From positions 9,627,101 to 9,691,100 of the forward strand of contig RPFO01000065.1 in assembly GCA_009746045.1 (NCBI GenBank): DNA of 64,000 bases. The letters run 5' to 3'. Below the pieces are notes generated by a model. That model was not told the DNA's origin and made no database searches. It was given only the letters and a program-made list of their open reading frames with translations. How positions within the stretch are numbered: the stretch's first letter is position 1; every line of letters begins with the position of its first letter. The translations under genes were made by a program, and so were the position numbers. Of the stretch, positions 43,900 to 55,266 are shown one piece after another. The DNA comes from Mesostigma viride. Its lineage: Eukaryota > Streptophyta > Mesostigmatophyceae > Mesostigmatales > Mesostigmataceae.

Positions 43900-44850
43900 T
43901 GTCACGGACGCGAGCTATGTCATCCGGGCGCCCACTATGCACAAGACCGGTGACGTGCGCAAGGAATTTGTTTTCTGCGCATTTTCGACAAAGGCTAGTG
44001 ACCGGGGGGGGGACACTAGCACTTGCAGCATAAGAGCGGAGAAAAGTGCACGTGCGCGCGCGCCGGGCCAGGCACGGCTGGGCGCGCAGCACTGACGTAC
44101 TTGAGCGGACGGCAGCACAAGTGCGCAGCGTCGAGAGGATCATACGCGAGTTAGTGGACAGCTGGAGCTGGAGCTGGAGCTGGAGCTGGAGCTGGACTGC
44201 TGGACTTCAACAGCGCCGAGGCTATTTACAGGCTATTGACAGGCCAGGTGTCTTTGTGGTGTAGAATAGCGGGTCAACGTTATGAGGACTGGACAGAAAA
44301 TGGAAAAGGACAATTTGCGGTGCGGAGCCAGATCGCTGGAATGAATGCGAAATCGCTGGCAGCCCTACAAAGGGATTTCTTCAAGAAAGGAAAGATTAGA
44401 AGCAATGTTTGCTGGGCCACTCACACGCAAGGTGTGAGCGTGCAGATTGTTTGAAGGATATTATGCTTCGACCTTGGTGGTCGTGACTAAATGCCGGACA
44501 TTCCCAGGGACAGAAATGCCGGAGCCTCTAGGAGATGAGATCGGCAACAGGGTAGCAATTTAGATTTGTCGGGATGCCTTCCTGTTTTTGTTGGCATGTG
44601 TGGTAGTAAGCCAGGACGGCAACTGGAATGCGGTTTCTGTTTGCATGGTTCAGGCAGCAAGATAGTTTTGGCATTCCTGGCTGGACTGACAAGTGTGGCG
44701 TGTGTCATGCGTGTGGCATGACGAATGGTTTGGTTCATAGTCGAAGAGGACTCTCACGTAGCGTGTAGTCTCTTCGAGTCTCTCGTTAGTGGCCTTCGTG
44801 TTTCTCCCTTTCCTTGGGAGCAAGGCCAGTAGCATGTCATGGAGCGCTGC
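43900..44850 (+). repeat. Gypsy 5' LTR (shared part)
   Basis: Matches 54296-55253 over its length. It has fewer copies of the GGAGCT hexamer (about 44161-44196) and carries a 17-bp segment absent from the right copy. Confidence 0.85.
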
Positions 44851-45400
44851 CTAACTGCGGGCTCGTGAGCATGGAGTGCATCGATATTGATTGAGACTAT
44901 CAACGTGTTGTAATTGTATTAACTTTCTCAATAAATTCCGCATGTGCGGCTTCATCATCAGACTGTGCAAAGTGTGTGTTGTGAAAGCAGTATTCTACAG
45001 CAGGGGAGGCAATAAGGTGGTCATCAGGCACGAGGGACAGTTCCTTGTCCTCGGCTGAGAGCCCTCCTTTCTTTACTCGAAGAGACTACCCGGTAGTCTG
45101 CTTCCTTCTGTTTGAAGCCAAGACGTTGGCTTTAGTGTTTATCAACCATCAGCAGTACAGGGAACGGCCTGGCTGACAGTTTGTAAAGGAAGTGTCTTGA
45201 GACAGATTTTAAGAAAATAGAACTAGCCAGAATTTGCTGGCTCTTGTCTTTTTCTGGCAGGCTAGTCGAGTCGTTATCCTTGACGCCTGTTATAAAGCCT
45301 TTGGTTGTTGCTTCTTCTCAGCGAAACCTAGGCTTGTTGGTTCTTGTTTTGCCCATCGGTCAGCTGGTGCATGCCACTGACGCGAGCGCAGACTCGAGCC
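44851..45400 (+). other. Gypsy 5' untranslated leader
   Basis: No coding frame is seen between the LTR and the gag start. A primer-binding site was not identified. Confidence 0.5.
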
Positions 45401-48400
45401 ATGGCGGATGCAAATAGAGCAGATGCCGACACGCCCGCTCCGGGGTCGAATGGCGGGATTCCTCCCGCCGTACCCGCAGTGGGTGAGAGTCGCGACCAAG
45501 AAGCGCCGCTGAGTATGGTGGCGCTGTTCGCGCAGATGCAAGCGCAGATGCAGCAACAGTCGCTACAGTTGCAGCAGCAACTGGCGCTGCAGATGCGGGA
45601 AGTGACCGACAGATTGGTGGCCGTAGAGGGTCGTCATCTGCAGTCCACACCATGGGACGGGCAGGCAACGATGCCGGGCCCAAGTGGTGTTGCCGCGGAG
45701 CCGAGGGAGCGGGACCAGCCGCCAACCCGGCTCAGGTAATGCGGCGGGAAGAGCTCCGATGGAACCGGGGTTTTTGGCTGGGTCGCTAACCCAGCACGAC
45801 TTGCTTGGTGAGGCGGATGGTCAGCCATGCACGGGGCGAGTATACGCTGGCGCCCAGGCGCCTGCCTTTCGATCAAGCGCGAGACGGATTGCACGAGGAG
45901 AACGGGGCAGGGCTGGCGCGCGCGATGGACCCACGCAGGGGTGCACCAGGACGCATGCTGCCAGGCGGGGTCTCAATTCCGTTTGGGCGAGGCGGTGGGG
46001 CGCTGACCGGCGGGTCGACTGCACGGTGGTCAAGTGTGCCAATCGGGCGCATTCCGCCCATGGAGGACATAACCACGCCGCTGGCTTTCCGAGTACGGGA
46101 GGCAGCACGCCCAAGCACGCTGGCGCAGGGACGCGCAGCTCAGCGACCGCCGGAGGATGCCGATGGGGTGCAGTACCCGCAAAGGGTGCGCCTCATACCG
46201 GAAGGCGCGAAGATGCCCACCCTACCACGGGTGGACATGCGCGAGAAGTTCTCCACAACCGGCAATCTGGCCACGCTGGCGCAGGCCTACAACGCGTACA
46301 AGTCATGGATTGATCTGCAATACATGACTACGCAAGGCGCTGTAATGCATGAGTTTGTGATGAACAACATGCATTTCTTCTTTCACGGCCTTACGCTGAG
46401 GCGAGTGGCTAGGCTGGTGGAGCAGTGGAGAGAGGTCTCGCTGTACACGCGTCACACGGACGTGTGGTTCGGCTTCGACGGGCGTGGCCAGCCCGACTAT
46501 GACAACATCATGTATGGTGTCGACCCTGCCGAGGAACTGTGGGGCCTCCTTCGCCAGGAATACCCGGTGGAGACCATCAAGGCAGAGCGTGAGTGGCGCA
46601 GTTTCAAGATAGCCGAGGGTGAAACCCCGGAGCAATCTTACGAGCGCCTCATGGAGTTCGCCGGCGAAGTGGAGGACTGGTCCGAAAAGCTGGCGTGTCA
46701 GAAATGGCTGCAAGCGCTAGGCTCCAAGGAGATGGAGCTGCCCACGCCGCCCAACGGCCAGCCGTGGCGATTGCGGTCACTGTGCATTGAGGTCAGGGCC
46801 ATGATGCGACGACACGCGCAAGGCCGGATCTCGGTAAGCACGGTGGTGGCCGAGCTGCAGGCCAAGGTCGACGCGCTGACCAAGGCCAAGTCGGGTGAGT
46901 CGTCTGCCACAAGACAAGCGCGCCCGCAAGGCGGCCACGGTGCTAGCAGGAACCAAGGGGGGTCTCGCAACGCCTCATCGCATGATGCAACCCAGGGTAA
47001 CGCCGCTGGCAGCAACAAGGACGCTGCCGCTCCGCCGACGCGAGCTGGGGGGGGCACGTCCTCACAGACGGGTAGGACGGATGCGCGCAAATCGGGCTGC
47101 TTCCTGTGCGGTCAGGATGGGCACATCAAACGTGATTGTCCCAAGGCGTGTAAGAAGTCACACCCGGCAACGGTCCGCACCCATCTGGCGGGGCAGTGCC
47201 CAGCGCCGGGGGTGCACTTTGCGGACGTGGAGGACAAGAAGGTGGACGCGGGGGTGGTCATCATTCAGCCGACGGGCGAGGCGGGGGGACGTGAAAGGGA
47301 GGATGGGGGATCGCAGGTTCAATACAGGGACGAGGACTTCTGGCGGCCAGCCGACGTGATGGCGTTGGACATCCACGCAGTTGGCGCGCGAGGGAAGCAA
47401 GCACGTGCACCGCCGTCGTTTCAGGTGGGGCAGCCAAGTGAGACTGTGGGGCAGCTGCCTCAGTCCTTTCGCATGGCTCCCGCTCGGACCGGCTCCACCC
47501 TGGAACACGACAATCCTGCTGGGGCAGAGCAGCGGCGCAGGTTGTTGCCATTATACCCTATGCCGTCGGTCGTGGACACGCCTGCATACACTCCCCGGCA
47601 AGTGGTCGAGTGGTTCGGTCAGCGGGCCGTGGAGGTGCTCGGGTCGCATGCGTCAGAGGTACAGCGGTACGCTGACACAATGGACGCCCGTAGGTTGCAC
47701 AACGCTGAGACAGCCACATTTGTCGGGCATCGCCCTGCATCGGCTTCGGTAATCGTGGGTCATGTCGCTCATGGTGTCTTGGACAACGCGCAGCGGGCGT
47801 GCGTAGTGCCTAGGGCACCCACTGTCACCTCATATCCGGATGGCGAGCCAGCAATGGCGTTTCAGGCGCAGGGGCACGGGGAGCCCCTGAGCAACGTGGT
47901 CTACAGTACTGACCATGAATTGGTCGTGAAACTGGACAGCGGGGCCCAGCCACTCGTTATCAGTGCTCGGCTGGCCCAGTTGCTCAACCTAACCAGGGAG
48001 AATGGCGGGCTGCGGGACAGTCATGTGTCCGTGGCGGGCTGGCAGGGCCCTGCCGCTAAACCCTTTGCCATGACTGCGGTCCAGGTAATGGTCATCCTCA
48101 ACCCGCTCAGGCCATCCGACATGGCCTGCATCCCTGTGAATGCCCTTGTGACCGAGCAGTCATCGTATGACGTGCTGGTCGGCATGGAGGTCATGTTTCC
48201 CATGCGGCTCGAGGTACGCATGTGGGAAGGCCGCGCGGTGTACATCGTTGACAGAGACGGTGACGCCATGCGCCAAGCAAGCATCCCGGTGAGCTGCTAC
48301 AGCTCGGACACTGGGGCAGTGCGTGTCTCGACGGTCAACCGGGTCGAGGCTGGCTCGCGCGACGCGGTGGTGGAGGTACGGATGGGGGAGGTCACGGCAG

Positions 48401-48660
48401 CTGGGGGGGCTGTGCGTGATAAGCATCGGCCGTGCATCCCAACAGCGCTGGTGGGACGGGCCTCATTGCACAGCACGTGGGCGGCGCGACAGCAGCCGCA
48501 AGCGCGGCAGGCCCTTTTGCGTCAGCACGTCACCAACGCGGTGCGGCAGCAACAACTCTCTCATCTCCCGCGGCAATCGCAGTCACAAGTGGCTGTCGCG
48601 ACAACCGAAGGTAACTTCTGTGCCGATGTTGTGGCAGAGTCGCGGGTCTTGTCCGAAGGG
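45401..48660 (+). CDS. Gypsy gag and protease
   Basis: Starts MADANRADADTPAPGSNGG. A Gln-rich coiled-coil-like stretch (ALFAQMQAQMQQQSLQLQQQ) is followed by a frame change between about 45740 and 45810 (possibly an intron: CTCAG|GTAATG). The main frame then has a gag core (about 46230-46880; e.g. EWRSFKIAEGETPEQSYERL), the zinc knuckle CFLCGQDGHIKRDC (about 47098-47140), and a retropepsin domain: VVKLDSGAQPLVISARLA (Asp near 47935) ... YDVLVGMEVMFPMRLE. After about 130 further residues the chain runs directly into the methyltransferase. Confidence 0.85.
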
Positions 48661-49640
48661 GTTGTATTGCTAGAATTGTTTGCTGGGATGGGAGGGGGGC
48701 TGGCTGGCTTTCTCGCTGCAGGCGGTACGTGCCACACGTTGATCGCCGTAGAGCCGTCTCCTACCGCTCGGGCAGTGTATAGGCATCACTGTGCCCAGCT
48801 GTCTGCCCTGTATCCATCTCAGTTCCCTCCGTCTGCGTGGACAGATCCGTTTGGGGAGTGCCCTCAGGATATCCGTGCTATTGGGGAGGTTCATGTGCGA
48901 GGCCTTTTGAGGCGGCACAAGAGGATAGACCTCGTCCTCGCGGGCTGGGAATGTCAAGGGTTGAGTCAGGCCGGCGTAGGACGCGGGCTTGCGGATCCTA
49001 GGAGCGGGTTGTTTTGGGATCTGCTTCGAGTCGTTGGACTCTTGCAGCAGCTGCAGGACCAGCCACTAGCGTATCTTTTTGAGAACGTGGTGGCCGACGA
49101 CAGCCCTCACGAGGTAGTGAGGAAGGACTGGGCCCAGATCGTGGACATCTTAGGGGCCCAGTCACGTGCGACAATGCAGGATTGGGCGGGCTCACCCACA
49201 GGTACCGCGCATTCTGGACCAACCTTGCACTCACCACCACCATCCAGGCAGTGGTAGATGCGATCACACGACAGCACGACGGCATGCCCGCGGAGGTGGC
49301 GCTGCCACCACATTTGGTCACGCAGCGTGTAGATGTCGCCGATCGGCACCCTTACGCACCCGTCAATCACGTAGGTAAGCCTATGTGCGCTCTTCCCACC
49401 TTGGTTAGTTACCAGGGGTCATCGGCCTACAGGGACCGGGGCAAGGGTTTGGTATGGGACACCGGTACGGGTTTGTTGGTGCAGCCGCCCGCTGAGTTTC
49501 GTGAGGTGAGCATGGGGTTCCATGTGGGGCGTCCGCCGCTGAGGGGGTTTTAGAGGCCACTAGGTGGTCTCTTGTTGGGCAAGCCATGTCAGCCTTCCAG
49601 GTTGGGTATGTTCTGCGGGCCGCAATGCAAGTGCGCCAGG
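48661..49640 (+). CDS. C5 cytosine DNA methyltransferase domain (DNMT3-like)
   Basis: Fused in frame after the Gypsy protease. Motif I: LLELFAGMGGGLAGFLAAGG (S-adenosylmethionine site, from 48667). A motif II-type acidic residue is in IAVEPS. Motif IV: GWECQGLSQAG with the catalytic Cys at 48952-48954, but Glu replaces the near-invariant Pro of PC. LADPRSGLFWDLLRVV, then motif VI LFENVV (49075-49092). A frame change near 49155-49180 leads to motif VIII (LTHRYRAFWTNL), similar to the AHRARYFWGNL region of DNMT3. Motifs IX/X follow (LVSYQGSSAY; EFREVSMGF), and after another frame change near 49545, LLLGQAMSAFQVGYVL. It would methylate cytosine in DNA. Activity is doubtful because of the ECQ motif and frame breaks. 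Confidence 0.85.
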
Positions 49641-50383
49641 GTGGGGGAGATATCCCCACACCGCCACCGCCTGTCAGTGCCCACGCGGCTGGTGTCCGGC
49701 CAACAGCGTCCGGCGGCACTGGGTCGCCATGGAGATCGCGGCTGCTTCAACTATGGAGCGTTATCCTCATGACGTCCTTGTTGTCCAGCACGGTGTTCGC
49801 TGGAGCGCCCACCCTGCAGCAATCGGTCGGTCGCGCAGTCCGTGCCATTCAGCAGGTGAGCGTCACACCCGGTGTAGCCGCATTTTCCCTTTTCCACGAT
49901 GCCGCTGTCAGGGGGCCTTGTCTCGACAGTAGGAGTGCCGCAGTCGCAGATCCTGCTGCCTCTCACATATGGGCCATAGGTGAGCACCTCACCGCCGCGC
50001 AACGCAAGGCTATGGAGCACTGGTTGCATTCTGCACGCTCAGTTTTCGCTTTCAGCAGTGAAGAACTAGGGTGCTACAACGGGGGCTGCATGGGGGTCCC
50101 ACTAGATACGGATCAGCCCTTATTCAGGCGGCAGCATAGGCCGAGCTTGGCTGAGCTGGAATTCGTAGATGCTAACTGTCGAGAGCTAGAGGCAGCTGGG
50201 ATCATCCGCGCTTCATCCTCCAGTTATGCAGCTGCCACGGTGGTTGCACCCAAGAAGGATACCATCACAGGCGAGTGGACAGGTATGCGCATGGCCACTT
50301 ACCTGCGTCAGCTGAACGCGCACACTCCTGTTGATAGGTACCCCATGCCTCGGGTCGATGATGTTTTGGATAAAATATCTCAG
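49641..50383 (+). CDS. Gypsy linker and start of RT
   Basis: A Pro-rich linker and about 120 unassigned residues are followed by the pre-RT region (FAFSSEELGCYNG, LFRRQHRPSLAELEFVDANC) and the first RT block: AAGIIRASSSSYAAATVVAP, KKDT, ..., YLRQLNAHTPVDRYPMPRVD then DVLDKISQ. The frame stops at the palindromic insert; the next codon of the RT is at 51276. Confidence 0.85.
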
Positions 50384-51275
50384 TTAGGTTAAATAGTGCC
50401 GGAACCTTTTTGCCGTTGGGGCAAATCGGTCCGGAACACTATTTTGCCCGGATTCACCACTTCCGAGCACCCAAGTTAATTCGGCCGAATTAACTTGGGT
50501 GCTCGGAAGTGGTGAATCCGGGCAAAATAGTGTTCCGGACCGATTTGCCCCAACGGCAAAAAGGTTCCGGCACTATTTAACCTAACTAAAACCTGGCCCC
50601 GTGGAGGGGGAGTCGAATAGACCTGGAGACAACCGCCTGGGCTAGTGCACGCAAATGATATTGCACCGGAACTGTCTCTGGCAGGTTTCGAACCCCTGAC
50701 CTCCAAGGTGCACAGGTCTTAGTTAGGTAAAATAGTGCCGGAACCTTTTTGCCGTTGGGGCAAATCGGTCCGGAACACTATTTTGCCCGGAATCACCACT
50801 TCCGAGCACCCAAGTTCATTCGGCCGAATGAACTTGGGTGCTCGGAAGCGGTGATTCCGGGCAAAATAGTGTTCTGGACCGATTTGCCCCAACGGCAAAA
50901 AGGTTCCGGCACTATTTAACCTAACTAAGACCTGTGCACCTTGGAGGTCAGGGGTTCGAAACCTGCCAGAGACAGTTCCGGCGCAATATCATTTGCGTGC
51001 ACTAGCCCAGGCGGTTGTCTCCAGGTCTATTCGACTCCCCCTCCACGGGGCCAGGTTTTAGTTAGGTTAAATAGTGCCGGAACCTTTTTGCCGTTGGGGC
51101 AAATCGGTCCGGAACACTATTTTGCCCGGATTCACCACTTCCGAGCACCCAAGTTAATTCGGCCGAATTAACTTGGGTGCTCGGAAGTGGTGAATCCGGG
51201 CAAAATAGTGTTCCGGACCGATTTGCCCCAACGGCAAAAAGGTTCCGGCACTATTTAACCTAACTATCTCCCCAG
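50384..51275. repeat. Palindrome of palindromes inserted in the RT
   Basis: The 892-bp insert has the layout P1 - S - P2 - S' - P3. Each P is a near-perfect palindrome of about 205 bp without a loop (outer end GTTAGGTTAAATAGTGCCGG; centre AATTCGGCCGAATT in P1 and P3, TTCATTCGGCCGAATGAA in P2). S (50588-50720) and S' (50929-51060) are inverse copies of a 130-bp spacer, so the whole insert folds on the centre of P2. S' contains GGTTCGAAACC, like a tRNA B box. The flanks share TATCTC. Removing 50384-51275 joins CAG to GTC and restores DKISQ-VKYVSSLDLRSG. Confidence 0.95.
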
Positions 51276-54125
51276 GTCAAGTATGTGTCGTCGCTAGATT
51301 TGCGTAGCGGCTTCCATCAGATCAAGGTCGTAGAGGCAGATCAGCGCAAGCTGGCCTTTTGGGGTGGGACCCGTCTGTACGAGTGGGTTCGCATGCCATT
51401 CGGACATCGCAACGCTAGTGCGGTGTTCCAACGTGCCATGGACCAGGTACTGGCAGGGTTGCCATTTGCAGCCTGCTACATAGACGATGTCATTGTCTTT
51501 AGCGAGACGTTTGACCAGCACTTAGCTCACCTCGATCAGGTTCGGATCGCCCTAGATAAGGCCAACCTGCGGCTGCACCCTGAAAAGTGCAAGTTCGCCC
51601 AACAGACCATAGGGTTTCTTGGCCATCAGATTGTACCAGGTGGCCGGACCCCTGAGGCAGCCAAAGTGGAAGCCATCAGCAACGCCGCAGTGCCCATCGA
51701 CATCTCGGGGGTGCGCGCGTATCTCGGGCTAGCTGGCTATTATCGAGGATATATTCAGAATTTCAGCACCAAAGTCAAACCCCTGACTGAGTTGTTGAAG
51801 AAGGGCAATGTCTGGGCGTGGGGTCCGGCTCAGCAGCGAGCCATCGATACCATCAAACAGGAACTGACAGCCGCTCCTATCCTACGCGCCCCCGACTATG
51901 CTCTGCCCTTCATACTTTACACCGATTGGTCCAAGGTAGGCCTAGGGGCTGTGCTAGCACAAAAGGACGATGCGGGGCGCGAGCATGTTATCGCGTACGC
52001 TAGTCGGAGTAACAACTCTGCCGAGAGTCGGTACTCTTCCTACGAGGGGGAAGCGTTAGCCGTTGTGTGGGCCATCAAGCACTTCAGGCCATATCTCTTT
52101 GGGCGGGTGTTCACACTTGTCACAGATCACCAGCCCTTATTGTGGTTGATGACCAGCGACAAACTCACGGGTAAGCTGGCCCGGTGGGCAATGATCATTC
52201 AGGAGTACCACCTGACAATCGTCCATCGGCCAGGTCTGGATCACTCCAACGCGGACGTCCTATCCAGGTATGCTCTACCAACCACTGTTGACAACACCGG
52301 TGCGCGGGCCCTAGGGGCCGAGAGCTCGCCTGGGTCTGTGGTTTTTGTTAATGCTGCAGGCTTCGCTGACGCCGACGCCGAGGCAGACTGGCGCGCAGTC
52401 GAGTATACAGTCGCAGACTTTGCGGCAAGCTGCAATGCAGTTCACCCTTCTCCCTTCACCCCTGCCGCTGGCCTCCTCGCGTTGGAGGAAGGTAATTCTC
52501 CGTCCTTTGACATTGACAATACCTTGGCACGATACCTAGCACTCCAGGTGGTGTTGATTGGCCATCTCACAGTGGAATGCAACATGGGTGATGTGTGGCT
52601 CGATGGGCGTGTGTTGGAGCAGGTCCAAGGGATAGCTCTCACCCCAACCCCTGTTGATTGGTCCTCAGCCCAGCGTGACGCTGAGTTGAATAGGGTGCAA
52701 CATAGGGCGGTCACCTACTCGTGGGATGCCGGGGTCCTCCACAAAATGATCGGCAAGCGCAAAGTGGTGGTGCCGCCGCCTCACAAGCGGGTCGCCATCG
52801 TCCAGCAAGTCCATGAGCGGTATGGCCACCTGGGTGGTAACCGCACTTTGGCGCTAGTGCGCGCCTCTTATTGGTGGAACGGCATGCGTGCCACAGTCGC
52901 GCAGGTCGTCGCTCGCTGCGCGCAGTGTGCCCGGGTGAAGGCCCGGTTCAATGTGGACCACGATGCGAAAGAATTGATGAGCCTACCCATCAGAGGGCTC
53001 TTCTACCGCTGGCACGTAGACCTGTGTGGGCCCTTTGATGAAAGTGCAGATGGCCACAAGTATGTCATGGTGTGTGTCGAAAGTTTTAGCAAGTGGGTCG
53101 AGCTCATCCCCATTGCTGACAAGCAGGCCGCCACCACCGCCAAGCACTTCGCCGACATCATCGCCAGGTTTGGCGCCCCCGCGGAGGTGGTCACCGACCA
53201 GGGCGGGGAGTTTCGGGGGGAGTTTCAGGAATTGTTGGATGCATGTCTCATTGATCACCGTCGCACTTCTCGGGAGATTCCTCAGGCCAATGGTTTGGCT
53301 GAGAGATTGGTGCAGACTGTCAAGCAGGCTTTGCGCAAGTGGAGCCTGCAGTCAGCATCATTCACTATGTGGGATCGTGAACTGGCGTGGATAGCCATGG
53401 GTTACCGAATGTCACCCCAGGAGTCGCTCGCCTGTTTCTCCCCGTATTTCCTGTTGTTTGGGCGCGCACCCTTGCTCCCCACGGAGGCGCAGAGTGCACA
53501 CCCCACCCCTATGGCGTTTGACAACGCCAGTCAGTTTCTGGCTGAGGTGACCGCACGGGCGGCTACTTTCCGCAAGGTTATGCCCATCGCCATGAACAAC
53601 TTGTTCATCGCCCAGCACCGAGATACCCTGCGCTACGCTCAGCGCCGGGGGGGCGCTTACATGGCCCGTCAGCTGCATTTTCGTCCGGGGCAGTTCGTAT
53701 TTCTCCGCACGCAGCTGACCGACACTCTTGACGTGACTGCGGGGCCGACCATCTTGCGGATCGTCGCCCTCAAGCCATCTGGGGTCGCCATTTTGGAGGG
53801 CGTCGACGGCAGTCGCACCACCGATAACGTAAGCAACCTCAGTCCGTGTTCGTTGCCCAACTTATTGCCTGACCTCGCCCCGCACACGGCCAGGCGGGTC
53901 AAGGACGCACAGTGTCAGGTTTGCCATCGCGTAGACCAGGGGGATACCATGTTGCTGTGTGATCACTGTAATTGTGGGTGGCACATGCACTGCTTGCAGC
54001 CAGCGCTCGCCACCGTGCCAGCGGGCCAGTGGTTTTGCCCAGTTTGTGTCGCTGCCCGTTTCGCAACCAGTAGCGTCACCATTTCCTCAGCTGCTGTGGT
54101 GTTGGCACGGTCGCTGGCCATGTGA
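51276..54125 (+). CDS. Gypsy RT, RNase H, integrase and PHD finger
   Basis: RT: VSSLDLRSGFHQIKV, MPFGHRNASAVFQRAMD and YIDDVIVF (catalytic DD near 51482). RNase H: ILYTDWSKVGLGAVLA, YEGEALAVVWAIKHFRPY and VTDHQPLLWL. Integrase zinc module: HERYGHLGG...CAQCARVK; core WHVDLCGPF, VVTDQGGEF and GLAERLVQTVK (complete DDE). At the C-terminus, where many Gypsy elements carry a chromodomain, there is a PHD finger (53910-54054): CQVCHRVD, MLLCDHCNCGWHMHC and WFCPVC, the full C4-H-C3 ligand set. A PHD would bind histone H3 tails and could guide integration. The stop is at 54123-54125. Confidence 0.92.
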   Translation, partial: VKYVSSLDLRSGFHQIKVVEADQRKLAFWGGTRLYEWVRMPFGHRNASAVFQRAMDQVLAGLPFAACYIDDVIVFSETFDQHLAHLDQVRIALDKANLRLHPEKCKFAQQTIGFLGHQIVPGGRTPEAAKVEAISNAAVPIDISGVRAYLGLAGYYRGYIQNFSTKVKPLTELLKKGNVWAWGPAQQRAIDTIKQELTAAPILRAPDYALPFILYTDWSKVGLGAVLAQKDDAGREHVIAYASRSNNSAESRYSSYEGEALAVVWAIKHFRPYLFGRVFTLVTDHQPLLWLMTSDKLTGKLARWAMIIQEYHLTIVHRPGLDHSNADVLSRYALPTTVDNTGARALGAESSPGSVVFVNAAGFADADAEADWRAVEYTVADFAASCNAVHPSPFTPAAGLLALEEGNSPSFDIDNTLARYLALQVVLIGHLTVECNMGDVWLDGRVLEQVQGIALTPTPVDWSSAQRDAELNRVQHRAVTYSWDAGVLHKMIGKRKVVVPPPHKRVAIVQQVHERYGHLGGNRTLALVRASYWWNGMRATVAQVVARCAQCARVKARFNVDHDAKELMSLPIRGLFYRWHVDLCGPFDESADGHKYVMVCVESFSKWVELIPIADKQAATTAKHFADIIARFGAPAEVVTDQGGEFRGEFQELLDACLIDHRRTSREIPQANGLAERLVQTVKQALRKWSLQSASFTMWDRELAWIAMGYRMSPQESLACFSPYFLLFGRAPLLPTEAQSAHPTPMAFDNASQFLAEVTARAATFRKVMPIAMNNLFIAQHRDTLRYAQRRGGAYMARQLHFRPGQFVFLRTQLTDTLDVTAGPTILRIVALKPSGVAILEGVDGSRTTDNVSNLSPCSLPNLLPDLAPHTARRVKDAQCQVCHRVDQGDTMLLCDHCNCGWHMHCLQPALATVPAGQWFCPVCVAARFATSSVTISSAAVVLARSLAM

Positions 54126-54152
54126 GGAGCCATGAGAGCCAGCGAGGGGGGG

Positions 54153-54290
54153 AATCATGGGACAGCTCCTCGCCCAACCCACCGGGCATGCAGTTAAGGC
54201 AGGCACGTCAGCTCAGCTCATTTGGGTTTTACCAAAGCTGAGCATGGCCAGCCGCCATGGTGGCGCCGGAGATTGTGGTACGCAGACGCG
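54153..54290 (+). repeat. 138-bp module left of the right LTR
   Basis: Starts AATCATGGGACAGCTCCTCG directly after a purine-rich tract (GCGAGGGGGGG) and ends ACGCAGACGCG. It is repeated at 55267-55404. Confidence 0.9.
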
Positions 54291-54295
54291 ACAGC

Positions 54296-55253
54296 TGTCA
54301 CGGACGCGAGCTATGTCATCCGGGCGCCCACTATGCACAAGACCGGTGACGTGCGCAAGGAATTTGTTTTCTGTGCATTTTCGACAAAGGCTAGTGACCG
54401 GGGGGGGGACACTAGCACTTGCAGCATAAGAGCGGACGAAAGTGCACGTGCGCGCGCGCCGGGCCAGGCACTGACGTACTTGAGCGGACGGCAGCACAAG
54501 TGCGCAGCGTCGAGAGGATCATACGCGAGTTAGTGGACAGCTGGAGCTGGAGCTGGAGCTGGAGCTGGAGCTGGAGCTGGAGCTGGAGCTGGAGCTGGAC
54601 TGCTGGACTTCAACAGCGCCGAGGCTATTTACAGGCTATTGACAGGCCAGGTGTCTTTGTGGTGTAGAATAGCGGGTCAACGTTATGAGGACTGGACAGA
54701 AAATGGAAAAGGACAATTTGCGGTGCGGAGCCAGATCGCTGGAATGAATGCGAAATCGCTGGCAGCCCTACAAAGGGATTTCTTCTAGAAAGGAAAGATT
54801 AGAAGCAATGTTTGCTGGGCCACTCACACGCAAGGTGTGAGCGTGCAGATTGTTTGAAGGATATTATGCTTCGACCTTGGTGGTCGTGACTAAATGCCGG
54901 AAATTCCCAGGGACAGAAATGCCGGAGCCTCTAGGAGATGAGATCGGCAACAGGGTAGCAATTTAGATTTGTCGGGATGCCTTCCTGTTTTTGTTGGCAT
55001 GTGTGGTAGTAAGCCAGGACGGCAACTGGAATGCGGTTTCTGTTTGCATGGTTCAGGCAGCAAGATAGTTTTGGCATTCCTGGCTGGACTGACAAGTGTG
55101 GCGTGTGTCATGCGTGTGGCATGACGAATGGTTTGGTTCATAGTCGAAGAGGACTCTCACGTAGCGTGTAGTCTCTTCGAGTCTCTCGTTAGTGGCCTTC
55201 GTGTTTCTCCCTTTCCTTGGGAGCAAGGCCAGTAGCATGTCATGGAGCGCTGC
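54296..55253 (+). repeat. Gypsy 3' LTR (shared part)
   Basis: Matches 43900-44850. It has a longer GGAGCT array (about 54541-54599) and small indels. It ends at GCGCTGC like the left copy. Confidence 0.85.
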
Positions 55254-55266
55254 ATGTCATGGAGCA

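Noticed and set aside
43844-44454. Small frames inside the Gypsy LTR (Trp/Ser repeat SWSWSW)
   Set aside because: The GGAGCT hexamer array in the LTR produces them. The same frames appear in the other LTR with a different repeat number.
50476-51171. Two identical 76-residue proteins on opposite strands
   Set aside because: They are the two arms of the large palindrome. Each frame spans spacer and hairpin sequence and has no domain.
50384-51275. The palindromic insert as a spliceosomal intron
   Set aside because: It ends in CCCCAG, but the only nearby 5' GT sites give a one-base loss or extra bases after splicing and break the RT frame. Only removal of the full 892 bp restores it.
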